6,261 bases of DNA, from NCBI GenBank assembly GCA_026706505.1, contig JAPOYQ010000514.1:1-6261 (forward strand), read 5' to 3'. How positions within the stretch are numbered: the first letter of the stretch is position 1; the number at the start of each line of letters is the position of its first letter. The translations under genes and the position numbers were made by a program. The stretch comes from Gemmatimonadota bacterium. Lineage in GTDB: Bacteria > Latescibacterota > UBA2968 > UBA8231. The notes beneath the pieces are model-generated. The model made no database searches. It was not told where the DNA came from and saw nothing but the letters and a program-made list of their open reading frames with translations. Below, one piece after another: positions 5,259 through 6,261 of this stretch.

Positions 5259-6261
5259 CAGCCTGAGAATGGCGCGATTGCTTTGCGCAGATAATCGACG
5301 TTCATCTCAATTCCCAAGCCGGGACGGTTGGACAGGTGTAGGCAGCCGTCTCTGACATCCAACGGATGGTCGATCAGCACATCATAAGCGTTGAGCTTGG
5401 CGCGACTGGTCTCTAATTTGTAGAAATTCGGGACTGTCATCATCGTATGCGCCCCAGCCAGCACATTGATGGGACCGCTTGCATCGTGTGGCGAGATCGG
5501 CACGTAGTACGCCTCCGCCTGCGTCGCAATCTTCTTCAACTCTGAAATACCACCCGCCCACGTCACATCTGGCATGATATAGTCCGCGAGTTCATTTTCA
5601 AGGACTGGCACGAACTCATAGCGGGTCTGGAGCCGCTCACCAACACAGATTGGCACGCTGACGTTCTGTCTGACCTGCTTCAATGCGTGGTAGCTTTCAA
5701 CGGGGACCGGCTCTTCAAACCATCCGATGTTGTAAGGTTCCAACCTTTTCGCGAGCCGAATCGCTGTTGCTACATCAAACCGACCGTGACAGTCGATGAG
5801 AATTTGAATGTCAGGTCCGACCGCCTCTCGAATTGCAGCGATCACATTTGCGCCCTGTTCCTCTCCTGCGGCATCCATCTGCCCACTCAAATAGCCGTTG
5901 GCTTCTTCTGGATGGTGAGGGAACGGATCGGTTTTCAACGCGGTATGACCTGTTTCTGCAATCGCTTTGCAATGCGCTGCCGTGCTCTCTGGATCTTTCT
6001 CACCCCCTGGATGTGTGTAAAGAGATATCGAGTCCCGAACGGGTCCCCCGCCAACCAGTTCATAGATTGGTAATCCCAACTGCTTACCGCGAATATCCCA
6101 CAACGCGATATCAATAGCACTGACGATATTTGAGGTGGCACCCCGTGTCCCCATGTAGGTGAACGCTCGGAAAACCTTGTTCCATATCGTCTCAATGCGT
6201 GTTGCGTCATCGCCTTCAATTAGACTGCTGGTTTGTGCAAGCATGGCACAGACTGCTCTAT
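5258..6261 (-). CDS. Acid-sugar dehydratase, mandelate racemase/enolase superfamily (galactonate dehydratase-like), 5' end outside window
   Basis: The frame is open to the right edge and ends in TGA at 5258-5260. An ATG at 6244 gives 328 residues, but five further sense codons precede it and the N-terminal capping domain is incomplete, so the true start is probably outside; usual lengths are 380-410 residues. Counting from that Met, the barrel shows K104-T-D106 at the second strand, magnesium ligands D151 (DCHGRF), E177 (FEEP) and E203 (GER), the acid/base H153, and the dyad D226 (MPDVTWAGG) and H253 (ISPHD). The 26-26-50 spacing of D151, E177, E203 and H253 matches my memory of galactonate dehydratase. 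Such enzymes remove water from aldonic acids to give 2-keto-3-deoxy acids in the cytoplasm. KxD rather than KxK argues against a true mandelate racemase. Mannonate dehydratase-type or an unassigned acid-sugar dehydratase is the main alternative. Codon use and GC look lower than in the reductase next to it. Confidence 0.88.
   Translation of the reverse strand, partial: RAVCAMLAQTSSLIEGDDATRIETIWNKVFRAFTYMGTRGATSNIVSAIDIALWDIRGKQLGLPIYELVGGGPVRDSISLYTHPGGEKDPESTAAHCKAIAETGHTALKTDPFPHHPEEANGYLSGQMDAAGEEQGANVIAAIREAVGPDIQILIDCHGRFDVATAIRLAKRLEPYNIGWFEEPVPVESYHALKQVRQNVSVPICVGERLQTRYEFVPVLENELADYIMPDVTWAGGISELKKIATQAEAYYVPISPHDASGPINVLAGAHTMMTVPNFYKLETSRAKLNAYDVLIDHPLDVRDGCLHLSNRPGLGIEMNVDYLRKAIAPFSG

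Noticed and set aside
1..6261. tRNA genes, insertion sequences, CRISPR repeats, toxin-antitoxin pairs or phage-defence genes
   Set aside because: I saw no cloverleaf-like segment, transposase, terminal repeats, regularly spaced repeats or defence-type domains, and the gaps between genes are all under 170 bases.

Overview
The window is ordinary bacterial chromosomal DNA with five recognisable protein genes. There are no RNA genes, no insertion sequences and no CRISPR array. The gene families are a sugar-dehydrogenase-type PQQ quinoprotein, a small Fe(II)/2-oxoglutarate oxygenase, an aldo/keto reductase, an acid-sugar dehydratase of the enolase superfamily and a Wzx-like flippase. Together with a secretion signal on the quinoprotein, they suggest a Gram-negative-type heterotroph with a large catabolic and secondary-metabolic repertoire, of the sort seen in uncultured environmental lineages. 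This lineage hint is inference; nothing here fixes the taxon.

Layout from left to right. (1) Positions 1-1012, minus strand: the N-terminal 337 residues of a polysaccharide flippase that runs off the left edge. (2) Positions 1013-1137: a short gap holding a possible 19-codon reading frame with a better ribosome binding site than the flippase. (3) Positions 1138-3096, minus strand: a complete 652-residue secreted PQQ-dependent dehydrogenase with a clear GAGGAGA ribosome binding site and an AT-rich promoter-like block upstream. (4) Positions 3217-4050, minus strand: a complete 277-residue 2OG-Fe(II) oxygenase. (5) Positions 4051-4204: a divergent intergenic region. (6) Positions 4205-5194, plus strand: a complete 329-residue aldo/keto reductase starting at GTG. 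(7) Positions 5195-5257: a convergent gap with two small hairpins. (8) Positions 5258-6261, minus strand: an acid-sugar dehydratase (galactonate dehydratase-like) whose N-terminus lies beyond the right edge.

How the genes fit together. Oxygenase, quinoprotein and flippase all point left with gaps of 166 and 125 bases, so they may be partly co-transcribed, but the spacing is not tight. The oxygenase and the reductase are divergent and share one intergenic region. Three genes (quinoprotein, reductase, dehydratase) belong to families that act on sugars or sugar acids, which permits a loose idea of an oxidative carbohydrate locus. The dehydratase is convergent with the reductase and visibly lower in GC in the samples counted, so it may be an independent neighbour. 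I did not find a convincing new system. The points most worth a second look are the unassigned oxygenase and its divergent partner, the small reading frame before the flippase, and the unknown substrate and electron acceptor of the quinoprotein.
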